Origin: Desulfobacteraceae bacterium UBA2174
GTDB lineage: Bacteria; Desulfobacterota; Desulfobacteria; Desulfobacterales; UBA2174
Direction of reading: 5' to 3'
NCBI GenBank assembly: GCA_002327445.1
Contig: DCWA01000045.1
Location: forward strand, 1-46,470
DNA length: 46,470 nucleotides
A program made the position numbers and the translations under genes. The notes below the pieces were generated by a model, which worked only from the letters and a program-made list of their open reading frames with translations, was not told the DNA's origin and did not search any database. Position 1 is the first letter of the stretch, and the number at the start of each line of letters is the position of its first letter. Of this stretch, positions 1 to 12,294 are shown in pieces.

Positions 1-429
1 CCGGGGCGGCGGTCCAGTTCGTCTTGCTCCCGCCGGGAGGCAACCTGATCATGCGGGGTAGGCAAACGTACTTCGCTTGGATTTTTCAGGGTTCTGAAAT
101 TGTTGGAAGGGCGGCCAGGGGGTTGACTTGGCGACCGACCGGGAAGCTGTCTGAGGCGCATAGAGCGCGTTGGCCGCAACCGAAGCGGCCTTGTGCAAAC
201 GGCGCTGCATTTCGATGGTGCACTGACAGATCGCCCACATTATGGCGCGGTTGCGGGCTACGGGCGCTTGGCGCCGAGTTCTTGCCGGCGGCGCAAGTCA
301 ACCCCCGGCCGCCCCGGTTGGTTTCAAATAGCTGAAGAAAATCAGAAGCCTTTCGTAGGTCGTAGCGTCGGCGTCCGCAAGATGCTCTGGATCCGGCGCC
401 CCGAAAAACTCGGCGCCAACCGTCCGTAA
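1..429. repeat. Long direct repeat, copy A (cut by window start)
   Basis: This stretch matches 547-974. Positions 1-300 align to 547-846 without gaps at a constant offset of 546, and the similarity continues with small indels to about 429. The short overlapping open frames on both strands are not convincing genes: they lack good ribosome sites and the same translations recur in both copies. The repeat may begin before the window. I do not recognise the family; a decayed mobile element or a genome-wide dispersed repeat is possible. The 430-546 spacer between copies shows nothing clear. Confidence 0.8.
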
Positions 430-546
430 AGGCCCGGACAGCGCCGCAACTTTTGCGATGCGGCCCTGCAAGACTGAGAGAAATCGTGCCTTTGGCGCAT
501 ATCCGCTACTGTCCGGGCCAACGGACGATAGGCGCCTCAAACAGTT

Positions 547-974
547 CCGGGGCGGCGGTCCAGCTCGTCTTGCTCCCGCCGAGTGACGATTAGTTGAAAG
601 GCGCCAAGCAAAGGCACTTCGGCCGGGATTTTCAGGATTATGAAATTTTTGGAAGGGCGGCCAGGGGGTTGACTTGGCGACCGTCCGGGAAGCTGTCTGA
701 GGCGCATAGAGCGCGTTGGCCGCAACCGAACCAGCCTTGTGCAAACGGCGCTGCATTTCGATGATGCACTGACAAATCGCCCACATTATGGCGCGGTTGC
801 GGGCTACGGACTCTTGGCGCCGAGTTCTTGCCGGCGGCGCAAGTCAGCCCCCGGCCGCCCCCGGTATTTTCAAGTGACTGAAGAGAGAGGAAATCTTTTG
901 GAGGGCCTGGCGCCGGCGTCCGCAAGACGCCCTGGATCCGGCGCCCCGGAAAACTCGCCGCCAACCGTCCGTGA
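547..974. repeat. Long direct repeat, copy B
   Basis: Second copy of the 1-429 repeat. The best conserved part is about 650-846, facing 104-300. The 3' part (847-974) has diverged by substitutions and small indels. A 162-residue minus-strand frame spanning copies A and B is probably spurious, because it reads through the spacer and its parts repeat. Confidence 0.8.
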
Positions 975-1036
975 ATGAACGCGGCAGATCTAAAACTTGT
1001 CGCATCAATTCTTCAGCTTCTTGAAATCATGAAAAA

Positions 1037-1090
1037 GGCGGCGCAAGTCAATCCCTGGTCGCCCACGGCATTTTCAAGTGCCTGAATGAA
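1037..1090. repeat. Partial third copy of the direct repeat
   Basis: The segment beginning GGCGGCGCAAGTCA resembles 833-885 of copy B and 287-340 of copy A, including the following CCxGGTCGCC and ATTTTCAAGTG words. Only about 50 bp is retained. It lies just beyond the 3' end of prfC, so the repeat array abuts that gene. The rest of 975-1177 shows no gene. Confidence 0.6.
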
Positions 1091-1177
1091 AAGCCAAAGA
1101 AGAAACGTCGACTGATAGAGGAACACGCCGCTACGCCGAGCCGCTTTGTTTCATCTCCTCGATGATCGACACCCGCG

Positions 1178-2764
<1,587 letters not shown>

Positions 2765-2773
2765 GGATTCTAC

Positions 2774-2799
2774 AAAAACGCCGCCAGGATCCGGCGGCG
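2774..2799 (-). terminator. Hairpin plus T-run just upstream of the prfC start
   Basis: On the minus strand CGCCGCC (2799-2793) pairs perfectly with GGCGGCG (2785-2779) around a 7-nt loop, followed by five T (2778-2774). This is a classic intrinsic-terminator shape, but it ends only about 9 nt before the prfC ATG. It could attenuate prfC or stop transcripts entering from 2900 and above. Confidence 0.5.
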
Positions 2800-3160
2800 A
2801 CCTCAATTCATTGTTTTTCCCGTGAAAAGCCGGAAATGCAGGAAGGAACCCCCCACGGGGTGCAGGCGGGCTTTGCACAGACCTTTGGTTCACAACCCGG
2901 GCTTCAGGGGTATATCATGAGCCCTCAACTGGCCATTCAGCGTATCAAATGCCGAATAGACCGAAAACGATTTAGCTATGCCAATACGCTTTGAATGTCA
3001 ACAGAATTCAGTTGAACCGAACTCCAAAGGGATATAGGATACATTATTCAAGGACAACCCCATCAGGGAAAAGGGTCGTTGAATCTTTTATTTAAAACCA
3101 GTTCGTTGCGGCTTTCATTCATATGAAACGGCGCAGCGCCAGAACATTTTTTGGACGATC
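2800..3160. other. Divergent intergenic region prfC / hybrid kinase
   Basis: About 360 bp between divergent genes, more AT-rich than the flanks. It must hold the promoters of prfC and of the hybrid kinase, but I find no -35/-10 pair or sigma-54 site that I can defend. No gene or RNA is recognised. Confidence 0.5.
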
Positions 3161-5591
<2,431 letters not shown>

Positions 5592-5608
<17 letters not shown>

Positions 5609-5906
5609 AGACCCCATCGTCGTCCGAGTGGATCCCGACCTTGCCGACCTTGTCCCCGGTTTCCTGGAAAACAGGCGAAAAGACGCGGCCGATATTGAGA
5701 TCGCGCTGCAACAAGCGGATTATGAAACCGTTCGAATTCGCGGTCACGACATGAAGGGAAGCGGCGGTGGCTATGGATTTGACAAGATCAGCGATATCGG
5801 CCGATTGCTTGAACAGGCCGCAAAAGACAGCAACACGGATGCCATTCAGCGCCAGTTAGCTGATTTATTATTTTACTTGAACCACTTACAGGTCAATTAC
5901 GAATAA
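5592..5906 (+). CDS. Hpt (histidine phosphotransfer) domain protein
   Basis: Small 104-aa phosphotransfer protein. H52 lies in the motif GHDMKGSGGGYGF, typical of Hpt domains (HxxKGxxxxxG). The ATG at 5592 was chosen because GGGAGG lies about 10 nt upstream; an earlier in-frame start at 5556 lies inside the kinase gene. The frame overlaps the hybrid kinase by 17 nt, so the two are probably translationally coupled and work in one phosphorelay. Its stop codon overlaps the 3' end of the convergent RsbW-like gene by 14 bp, leaving no room for a terminator. Confidence 0.88.
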
Positions 5907-6360
5907 GGACAGTTGGGCTGGAAAGTCCCTCGCCTGTCTTTAAGTATTTGATCATCGTCAAAATATTTTGCCCATTGACCGTTTCGTAACTGATTTCATC
6001 CATCAAGGTTTTGAGGATGAACACCCCCATGCCCCGCTCAGGCAGGGACTCCACCTTCGACGGATCGAAGGCCAACGGCTCGATCCGCGAGAGGTCCATG
6101 GTGTCCCCCCTGTCGTAGATCTTGAATGTCAGGCGGTCCGGGTAAAGCAGGATGTCCACTTCCACCGAATGCCCCGATTCACCATGGTAGGCGTGTTTCG
6201 TCACGTTGGTGACCGCTTCGACAACGCATAACTCAAGTTGATAGCCGCTGATCGCGTCCATGGAAAGCATCCCGGCGATTCCCCTGACGGCACTGCCGAT
6301 CAGGGAAATATTCTCCAACTTGCTTTCGATAATCAGCTTGAGCGTGCCCGCCGCATCCAA
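5893..6360 (-). CDS. RsbW-type anti-sigma serine kinase (HATPase_c_2)
   Basis: GHKL-family ATP-binding protein of the RsbW/SpoIIAB type. The N-box region ELCVVEAVTNVTKHAY, the G1-like IYDRGD and the G2-like ERGMGVFIL are visible. Such kinases phosphorylate a STAS antagonist and sequester a sigma factor or other partner. I prefer the TTG at 6360, preceded by AAGGGG, giving 155 aa. The ATG at 6420 would add 20 residues that only shadow the upstream STAS gene. It is the last gene of the glgP-rsbU-STAS-rsbW operon. No sigma factor gene is nearby, so the target is unknown. Confidence 0.85.
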   Translation of the reverse strand: MDAAGTLKLIIESKLENISLIGSAVRGIAGMLSMDAISGYQLELCVVEAVTNVTKHAYHGESGHSVEVDILLYPDRLTFKIYDRGDTMDLSRIEPLAFDPSKVESLPERGMGVFILKTLMDEISYETVNGQNILTMIKYLKTGEGLSSPTVLIRN

Positions 6361-6364
6361 TTTT

Positions 6365-6709
6365 TTACCCCTTTTGGGAAAGGGCCGCGAGGGCGGCTTC
6401 CTCTGAAGTAAAGATATCAAACACCCGATCCATCCGGGTCAAACGAAAAAGGCTCATGACGGTTTCCTTTACCATGCAGATCACCAAGTCCCCGTCGTTG
6501 CCTATTTTTTTGAGTCCGGAAATGATGGCGCCAAGCCCGCTGCTGTCGATGAAGTCCACTTGCGAGAGGTTGAGCACGATTCGTCGGTTACCAGCATCGA
6601 TCCATTCGTTCATTTTTTGTTTCAAGTCCATTGCGGTCGACGCATCTATTCTTTTTTCCAATGGTTTTACCACCAGAACAGACCCTGTGTGTCTTTGTTG
6701 CAGTTGCAT
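6365..6709 (-). CDS. STAS-domain anti-sigma factor antagonist (SpoIIAA/RsbV type)
   Basis: A 114-aa single STAS domain. The phosphorylation motif DSSGLGA is intact, and S56 corresponds to the phosphorylated Ser58 of SpoIIAA. The unphosphorylated form would bind the RsbW-type kinase encoded just downstream; the RsbU-type phosphatase encoded upstream would remove the phosphate. GAAGG lies upstream of the ATG at a plausible distance. Confidence 0.9.
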   Translation of the reverse strand: MQLQQRHTGSVLVVKPLEKRIDASTAMDLKQKMNEWIDAGNRRIVLNLSQVDFIDSSGLGAIISGLKKIGNDGDLVICMVKETVMSLFRLTRMDRVFDIFTSEEAALAALSQKG

Positions 6710-6726
6710 CGTGTCTACCTTCAGAT

Positions 6727-7935
6727 TTAATTTTTGATTTGATCTTTAAACCCAATCCCCAAAAGACTCACGTCGTCACGAACCTTCGAACCTCCGGCAA
6801 ACTCCTGAATCGCTGACAGAATTTCGTCCAACATGGCATGAACAGGCAGGTGAATCAAGCTTTGGACCAATTCGTGGAACCGCTTTTCACCGAAGATTTC
6901 TCCCTTATCATTCATTATTTCAAACACCCCGTCCGTATAGCAGAGTATCTTGTCTCCATCGCGAAGTTTTCGCTGTTCATCTTCGAACGGCACGATGCCG
7001 TCCAACCCGATGACCGTTCCTCGTTTTTCAAGGAGGTCGTATGAGCCGTTCGAATGAAGCACCATCGGCGGAGGATGGGCGGCGTTGCTGTAGATCAGAT
7101 CCTCTTGGCGCAGATCAATGATGATATAAATAATGGTCAGAAACTTCTCGAAACGCTCCCAGGGATATTCCGCATCCAACGCCTTCAATACTTCACTGGG
7201 TGGCACCACTTCGTGACCGCAGGATAAATCGGACGGATGGCGGACGGTACAGCCCGTATGGGGCTGAAGTGCCTGGGATACGGAAAACGTCACCAAAGCC
7301 GCCGGCACCCCATGGCCGCTGATATCGATCATGTAAAACGCCACATGATCTTCGTCCAGACGCAGCACGTTAAAAATATCTCCCCCGATTTTTTCAGAAG
7401 GCATAAATTTCCATGCAATATCGAGGTGTTCAATTTTGGGCAGTTTTTGGGGCAATAGGCCTTGTTGAATTCCGGCGGCAGCCTGAAGGCCTTCATCGAG
7501 ATTCTTCTGCTTTTGCATCAGCTCCGCATTGGCGGCCATCAACGCATCGGTGAGGCGACGAATTTTGAGCTGATTTTCGATTCGGGCCATCACCTCCCCT
7601 CGATCGAAGGGCTTGGTGATGTAATCGGCGCCGCCGATGGCGAGGCCTTTGACCTTGTCCGCCGTATCGGACCGGGCGGAGAGGAAAATAACTGGAATGT
7701 CCTTGGAATCAGGATCGGCTTTGAGTTTCTCGCAGACCTGAAATCCATCGATATCGGGCATGATGATATCCAGGAGGATCAAATCCGGCATGAATTCGCA
7801 GACCAGCCTCAGGCCTTCTTCGCCGTTTCGGGCTTCCCCGATTTCATAACCGGATGCCTTGAGAAAGCGGCCAAGCAGGGCCCGAATCTCCAGAGAATCA
7901 TCGATGATGAGGATTTTTTCTCTCATGGCATTCAT
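6727..7935 (-). CDS. Response regulator with PP2C-type (SpoIIE/RsbU) phosphatase output
   Basis: A 402-aa protein with a receiver domain at residues 5-125 (acidic pair D12/D13, phosphoacceptor D56 in LLDIIMP, conserved TKPF). A coiled linker around 130-160 follows, then a PP2C/SpoIIE domain. The metal-binding motifs GGDIF, DISGHG, YTDGVFE and RDDVSLL are all present. Phosphorylation of the receiver probably switches the phosphatase that dephosphorylates the downstream STAS protein. Its ATG lies one base after the glgP stop (TGAAATG), so translation is probably coupled to glycogen phosphorylase. An upstream kinase, possibly the convergent hybrid kinase and Hpt, is a plausible phosphodonor. Confidence 0.92.
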   Translation of the reverse strand: MNAMREKILIIDDSLEIRALLGRFLKASGYEIGEARNGEEGLRLVCEFMPDLILLDIIMPDIDGFQVCEKLKADPDSKDIPVIFLSARSDTADKVKGLAIGGADYITKPFDRGEVMARIENQLKIRRLTDALMAANAELMQKQKNLDEGLQAAAGIQQGLLPQKLPKIEHLDIAWKFMPSEKIGGDIFNVLRLDEDHVAFYMIDISGHGVPAALVTFSVSQALQPHTGCTVRHPSDLSCGHEVVPPSEVLKALDAEYPWERFEKFLTIIYIIIDLRQEDLIYSNAAHPPPMVLHSNGSYDLLEKRGTVIGLDGIVPFEDEQRKLRDGDKILCYTDGVFEIMNDKGEIFGEKRFHELVQSLIHLPVHAMLDEILSAIQEFAGGSKVRDDVSLLGIGFKDQIKN

Positions 7936-7936
7936 T

Positions 7937-10381
7937 TCATGGCGTTTTATTCCAGATCAAGCGCATATACTCCGAAATGGCTCTATCGCTGGAAAATTTT
8001 CCGGACCGCGCCACATTCAAAATGGCTTTTCGGGTCCAAGATGACGTGTCTTGATATTCTCTTTCTATTTTATCTTGAATCTGAAGGTACGGCAGAAAAT
8101 CAGGAAGGTGGAAATACGGATCCTCATTATTCATCACATGGTGATAAAGCCACTGAAAAAGCCCGGGCTCGGAGGCGCAAAAGGTATCATCCCGAAAAGC
8201 ATCCATCACCATCCGAACCTCCCGGAAGCGGCGATAATATTCAGCGGGATGGTAGGCGTTGTTCTTTATCATGTCCGCTACTTCTTCAGCCTTTAGCCCG
8301 AAGATGAAAATGTTTTCTTCTCCCACCTCTTCCAGTATTTCGACATTGGCACCATCGAGTGTGCCGACCGTCAGGGCGCCGTTCAACATGAATTTCATGT
8401 TTCCCGTTCCGGATGCCTCCGTGCCCGCCATGGAAATCTGTTCACTCAAGTCGGCCGCCGGAATGATTTTCTCGGCCAAGGAAACGCGGTAATCCGGCAG
8501 GAAAACAACCTTCAAGGCATCCCTGAGCGCCTTGTCCTGATTGATGACCTGCCCCACGTTATGGATGAGCTTGATCATCTGCTGGGCCACCCAGTAGCCG
8601 GGAGCGGCTTTTCCGGCAAAGACATAGGTTTTGGCAACGGTGGGTTGTTTTTCTCCCCGTCGTATTCTCAGGTATTCATAAACAACTTCCATGATTTTCA
8701 AAAGTTGACGCTTGTATTCATGGATCCTTTTGACATGAATATCGAACATGGCGTCGGGATCAACGGCCGTCCAAACCGTTTCATAGATGATTTTGGCCAA
8801 CATTTCCTTGTTGGCTCGTTTGATGCGGCGGAAGGCTTCTTTGAATCCCGCCTCATCGGCAGAAGGCTCCAGGAGTCGAAGGTGGCCGAGATCGGTGATC
8901 CAGGCATCACCGATGGTATCGCCGATGAGGCTGGCCAGCCGGGGGTTGGCTTCCAGCAGCCAGCGCCGCTGAGTTATCCCATTGGTAATATTGACGAATC
9001 GCTCCGGCCAAAGCGCATGAAAATCCGCAAAATTGTCTTTCTTCAGAATCTCCGTGTGGAGGGCGGACACCCCGTTGACGCAATGAGAGCCGACCACGGC
9101 CAAGTGAGCCATGCGGACCTGCTTGTTCTCGCTTTCTTCGATCAACGAAACCCTCCGCAGAAGGTCCGTGTCGCCGGGATACCGTCTTCTCACCTCACCA
9201 AGAAAGCGGTGGTTGATTTCATAGATGATCTGAAGGTGGCGCGGAACGACGCGTTCAAGAAGCTGGACGGACCATTTTTCCAGCGCTTCGGACAAAATCG
9301 TATGGTTGGTATAGGCCAAGGTTTCCTGCGTGATCTGCCACGCGTGATTCCAGGGCAAGGCATATTCGTCCACCAGAAGCCGCATCAGTTCCGCCACCGC
9401 CAGGGAAGGATGCGTGTCGTTCATCTGAATGGCGACCTGATCCGAAAAGTGATCGAAATTCTCATTGATCTCAAGATAACGCCGGACAATATCACGAATG
9501 GAGCAGGCCACCAAAAAGTATTCCTGCAAAAGCCGCAGTTCTCGACCGGATTTGATCGTGTCCAGAGGGTAGAGCATCTTGGTGATGGTTTCAGAGGAAA
9601 CCTTCTGCTCAACCGCTTTGAAATAATCCCCTTCATTGAAAATCTGAATGTCGAAATCCTTCGAGGAACCTGCTCCGTAAAGTCTCAGCCAGTTGACCGT
9701 TTCCCCCCCGTACCCAACTACGGGAATATCGAAAGGGATACCCATGATCACTTTCCAATCAAGCCACATGGGATTGTATTCTCCAGCGCGATCCTGAAAG
9801 TGTTCGATCCGTCCGTAAACGGGAACGATGCATTTCTCATCAGTACGTTTGATTTCCCACGGATTGAGTTCGGCTAGCCAATTATCCGGCTTTTCTCTCT
9901 GATATCCGTTATCAATTTCCTGTTTGAACAGACCGTATTCGTAGTGAATGCCGTAACCGAAACCGGCAATGTCAAGCGTTGCCATGGAATCGAGAAAACA
10001 GGCGGCTAGACGTCCAAGCCCGCCATTGCCTAAACCGGGGTCATTCTCCTGTTCCCGAACCTCTTCAATATCGATATCACCATCCATCAGAAGATCCTTG
10101 AAGACATCGAACATCCCCAAATTGTGGAGGGAGTTGCTCAACAATCTGCCGATCAAAAATTCCAACGACAGATAATAGACTCGTTTTGTTTTCGTCTCGT
10201 GATATCTTCGCTCTGTTTGAAGGATCCTTTCCGTCATCCGATCCCTCAGGGAAAAAGCCGTCGAGAGGTAGAGATCCCGAGATTCCTTTGAGCTGGGCGC
10301 CTTGCACAGAGAGCAGCGGAGATGGTAATTGATGGACTTTTCCAAAGCGGATTTCGATTTGCCCAAATGGATGGATTTCAT
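7937..10381 (-). CDS. glgP: Glycogen/starch/alpha-glucan phosphorylase
   Basis: Releases glucose-1-phosphate from alpha-glucan chains using PLP. The PLP-lysine motif EASGTGNMKFMLNGA is intact (K663), as are the N-terminal GLGNGGLGRLAACFLDS region and IQMNDTHP. With the ATG at 10381 the protein is 814 aa, the normal family length. The upstream in-frame start at 10474 would add 31 atypical residues and run through the promoter. The gene leads the partner-switching operon: rsbU starts one base after its stop. That placement suggests glycogen breakdown is expressed together with a stress or developmental switch. Confidence 0.95.
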   Translation of the reverse strand: MKSIHLGKSKSALEKSINYHLRCSLCKAPSSKESRDLYLSTAFSLRDRMTERILQTERRYHETKTKRVYYLSLEFLIGRLLSNSLHNLGMFDVFKDLLMDGDIDIEEVREQENDPGLGNGGLGRLAACFLDSMATLDIAGFGYGIHYEYGLFKQEIDNGYQREKPDNWLAELNPWEIKRTDEKCIVPVYGRIEHFQDRAGEYNPMWLDWKVIMGIPFDIPVVGYGGETVNWLRLYGAGSSKDFDIQIFNEGDYFKAVEQKVSSETITKMLYPLDTIKSGRELRLLQEYFLVACSIRDIVRRYLEINENFDHFSDQVAIQMNDTHPSLAVAELMRLLVDEYALPWNHAWQITQETLAYTNHTILSEALEKWSVQLLERVVPRHLQIIYEINHRFLGEVRRRYPGDTDLLRRVSLIEESENKQVRMAHLAVVGSHCVNGVSALHTEILKKDNFADFHALWPERFVNITNGITQRRWLLEANPRLASLIGDTIGDAWITDLGHLRLLEPSADEAGFKEAFRRIKRANKEMLAKIIYETVWTAVDPDAMFDIHVKRIHEYKRQLLKIMEVVYEYLRIRRGEKQPTVAKTYVFAGKAAPGYWVAQQMIKLIHNVGQVINQDKALRDALKVVFLPDYRVSLAEKIIPAADLSEQISMAGTEASGTGNMKFMLNGALTVGTLDGANVEILEEVGEENIFIFGLKAEEVADMIKNNAYHPAEYYRRFREVRMVMDAFRDDTFCASEPGLFQWLYHHVMNNEDPYFHLPDFLPYLQIQDKIEREYQDTSSWTRKAILNVARSGKFSSDRAISEYMRLIWNKTP

Positions 10382-10427
10382 TTTCAGGCTCTCATATGGC
10401 TTAATTTGTTTTAAAGTTATATTTTTA

Positions 10428-10456
10428 TATGTATCCCGAGGATAGTGGAGTGTCAA
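10428..10456 (-). promoter_or_regulatory. Candidate sigma-70 promoter of the glgP operon
   Basis: On the minus strand TTGACA (10456-10451) is followed after 17 bp by TACATA (10433-10428) in a strongly AT-rich stretch. The -35 is perfect and the -10 is weak. Transcription would start about 40 nt before the glgP ATG. Confidence 0.5.
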
Positions 10457-10755
10457 GAAAAGCGGCCAATTCATGAAAAGGCCGTCAAGATAGGCCAGCA
10501 GCGGTCGCCAAGGGCCTGATCTGCGAAGCGGATGGGTTTTGGTCGTTCAGGAAAACAAATTCGGCTCCGTTATTTAAAGGCCCGCCCAAGGATGTTCGGG
10601 CTTTTTCGCCGATGTTGACTTTGGCCTTGTTCGGCTTGACCGAAAGGGTTTCCAGGAGAATTGCGGCCTTTGCCGATCCCCGCCGTGAAGGCGCTCCAGT
10701 CTTCACCCCCAGGCTTGCCGCTTCGGCCCGTGGCGACCGCTTCCGGCCGCTTCCG
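10457..10755. other. Intergenic region with a weak hairpin
   Basis: About 300 bp without a credible gene between the receiver gene and the glgP promoter. A plus-strand hairpin GCCCG (10580-10584) with CGGGC (10597-10601) followed by TTTTT (10602-10606) looks like a weak terminator, though no plus-strand gene feeds it. A 116-residue minus frame here has no ribosome site and overlaps the receiver gene, so I read it as spurious. Confidence 0.4.
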
Positions 10756-11142
10756 CTACGCCCTCGGCACCGCGGCGACCAGCAGGCGGGTGACTTCCCG
10801 GATGATGGCATCGCTGCTGTTTTCTCCTTTTTCAACCTTGGCCGCAGCCCAATTCAAAGATTGGACGGGAACATTGATCTCGTAAAGAAAGGTATGCAGG
10901 ACGACGGGAAGGGCCGGAAAGGAGCGCCTGAGGCGGTCGAGCAGATCCGTGCTGTCGGCGTCCGGCAGGTCCGGGTCCAGTACCAGCAGGTCGGGCCCGG
11001 CGCCTTGGCCCAAGGCTTCCATCAAGTGCCCAGCGTTCTCCGCAGCGTTTACCTGAAAGCCGGCGGCGCTCAGCTCCCGCGTCAGAAACCGCCTCACGTG
11101 GGGATTGCGGTCAGCCACGAGAATTTTATAGGGTCGTGACAC
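10756..11142 (-). CDS. Stand-alone receiver-like protein with degenerate acidic pocket
   Basis: A 128-aa CheY-like domain. The phosphoacceptor candidate is D56 in LVLDPDLPDA and T is present in LHTF. The usual acidic pair is reduced to A10-D11, and no clear K-P motif follows the fourth strand, so phosphorylation may be weak or altered. I chose the GTG at 11142, with AAGGATGG upstream. It overlaps the GNAT gene by 17 nt, as do other junctions in this block. An earlier start at 11175 is possible. Last gene of the stress operon. Confidence 0.7.
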   Translation of the reverse strand: MSRPYKILVADRNPHVRRFLTRELSAAGFQVNAAENAGHLMEALGQGAGPDLLVLDPDLPDADSTDLLDRLRRSFPALPVVLHTFLYEINVPVQSLNWAAAKVEKGENSSDAIIREVTRLLVAAVPRA

Positions 11143-11707
11143 GCTGGACCATCCTTTCGGTCTCCGGTGCGGCAACGGTCACATCGATGGCAAGCTCGTA
11201 TTCGGCGCCTCCGGCGCGTTGAATGGTAAACCCCAACTTCCGGCCCAGGGCCAGCATCCGGGTGTTTTCGGCCAACACGAGCCCCCGGATCTTTTCGATC
11301 CCCCGACTGGGCGCCAGATCGATGCAGCGCTGCAGCAACGCCGCTCCGATGCCAAGCCCCTGGAAGGCGTCGGTCACCACGATGGAAAACTCGGCACGGC
11401 GGGGATCTGTCTGGGCGATCATCCGGCCGACACCCAGCATCGGTTCGTCCGGACCGCTGCCCGGGTACGCCGCCAAGGCGATGTGGCGCCGGGGATCCAC
11501 CCGGGTCAACCGCGCCACCATGGTCTCCGAAAGCTGCTTCATGGGAGCAAAAAACCGCATATAGATGCTCCGGGGAGAAAGGCTGTGAAAAAATTCCACC
11601 AGGCGACGATCATCCCGGGGCCCGATGGGGCGAATCCACAGCGCCATGCCGCCCACTTCCACCCGATCGGCCTCCGCGGCCGGAAACGCACCATCGTTTG
11701 AAGTCAT
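11126..11707 (-). CDS. GNAT-family N-acetyltransferase
   Basis: A 193-aa acetyltransferase. The core begins near IRPIGPRDD and includes SLSPRSIYMRFF and the acetyl-CoA binding A-motif GLGIGAALLQRCI. The sequence resembles the GNAT domain attached to Pat/acyl-CoA-synthetase-like lysine acetyltransferases, here free-standing. A role in protein acetylation is possible but not shown. The ATG at 11707 has AAAGAGG upstream. The long open frame further upstream (to 12151) only shadows the universal stress gene. It sits between a universal stress gene and a receiver in one operon. Confidence 0.85.
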   Translation of the reverse strand: MTSNDGAFPAAEADRVEVGGMALWIRPIGPRDDRRLVEFFHSLSPRSIYMRFFAPMKQLSETMVARLTRVDPRRHIALAAYPGSGPDEPMLGVGRMIAQTDPRRAEFSIVVTDAFQGLGIGAALLQRCIDLAPSRGIEKIRGLVLAENTRMLALGRKLGFTIQRAGGAEYELAIDVTVAAPETERMVQRVTTL

Positions 11708-11736
11708 CGCCTCTTTTTCCAAGCGCTTCCCCGCGC

Positions 11737-12294
11737 TCAATTCACGATCCAGACACTGTGCTGGCGGGCTGCCTGAATGACCTTGTGGGCGACTCGCCCC
11801 ATGAAAACGTCCTTCACGCTCGACTGCCCCCGGCGGCCGAGGACGATGGTGGCGTAGTCGCCCGTTTTCGCCTCTTCGGCGATGGCTTCCGCGCGGCTCC
11901 AAACCCCTTGGATCACGCAGGTGGTGATGCGGGACGGATCGAGGCCCTCGGCTTCCAGGATCCGGTGCCCCGCTGCAAAAACTTTCTCGATGGACTTTTC
12001 CGCCTTGGCGAGGCACTCGGCATTTGCTTCCGAGATTTCCTTCGCCTTTTCCATGTGGGTTCCGATCAGCTTTCGCTGCTCGCCCTCCCGGGCGCGCACC
12101 GCCGGGACAACCTTGACGGCCTTGGGCTCCCTTTCGAGGTCGTAATAACACTCCGGCACGTTGGAAAAGACGTGAAACAACACGATATCAATGCTCTGGG
12201 GAGGACAGAATCGGGCCACTTGGCGCACCGTTTCCAGGCTGCGCGCCGATCCGTCCAGAGCTATCAGGACGCGCTGGGTTTGGTTTCTGGGCAT
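11737..12294 (-). CDS. Universal stress protein (UspA family), copy 1
   Basis: A 185-aa UspA-fold protein beginning VLIALDGSARS. The C-terminal nucleotide motif GRRGQSSVKDVFMGR fits G-2x-G-9x-G, but the Ser/Thr normally following the last G is Arg, so ATP binding is uncertain. There is a long insertion after the second strand (residues about 45-110). The ATG at 12294 has AAGGAG at ideal spacing. It overlaps the 3' end of the CBS-ACT gene by 31 nt, indicating a coupled operon. Confidence 0.9.
   Translation of the reverse strand: MPRNQTQRVLIALDGSARSLETVRQVARFCPPQSIDIVLFHVFSNVPECYYDLEREPKAVKVVPAVRAREGEQRKLIGTHMEKAKEISEANAECLAKAEKSIEKVFAAGHRILEAEGLDPSRITTCVIQGVWSRAEAIAEEAKTGDYATIVLGRRGQSSVKDVFMGRVAHKVIQAARQHSVWIVN

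Noticed and set aside
298..786. 162-codon minus-strand frame across the direct repeats
   Set aside because: It spans two repeat copies and the spacer with recurring translated pieces and no ribosome site; more likely repeat sequence than a gene.
11705..12151. N-terminal extension of the GNAT gene
   Set aside because: It reads Arg/Gly/Pro-rich sequence that shadows the universal stress gene in another frame; the ATG at 11707 has a good ribosome site.
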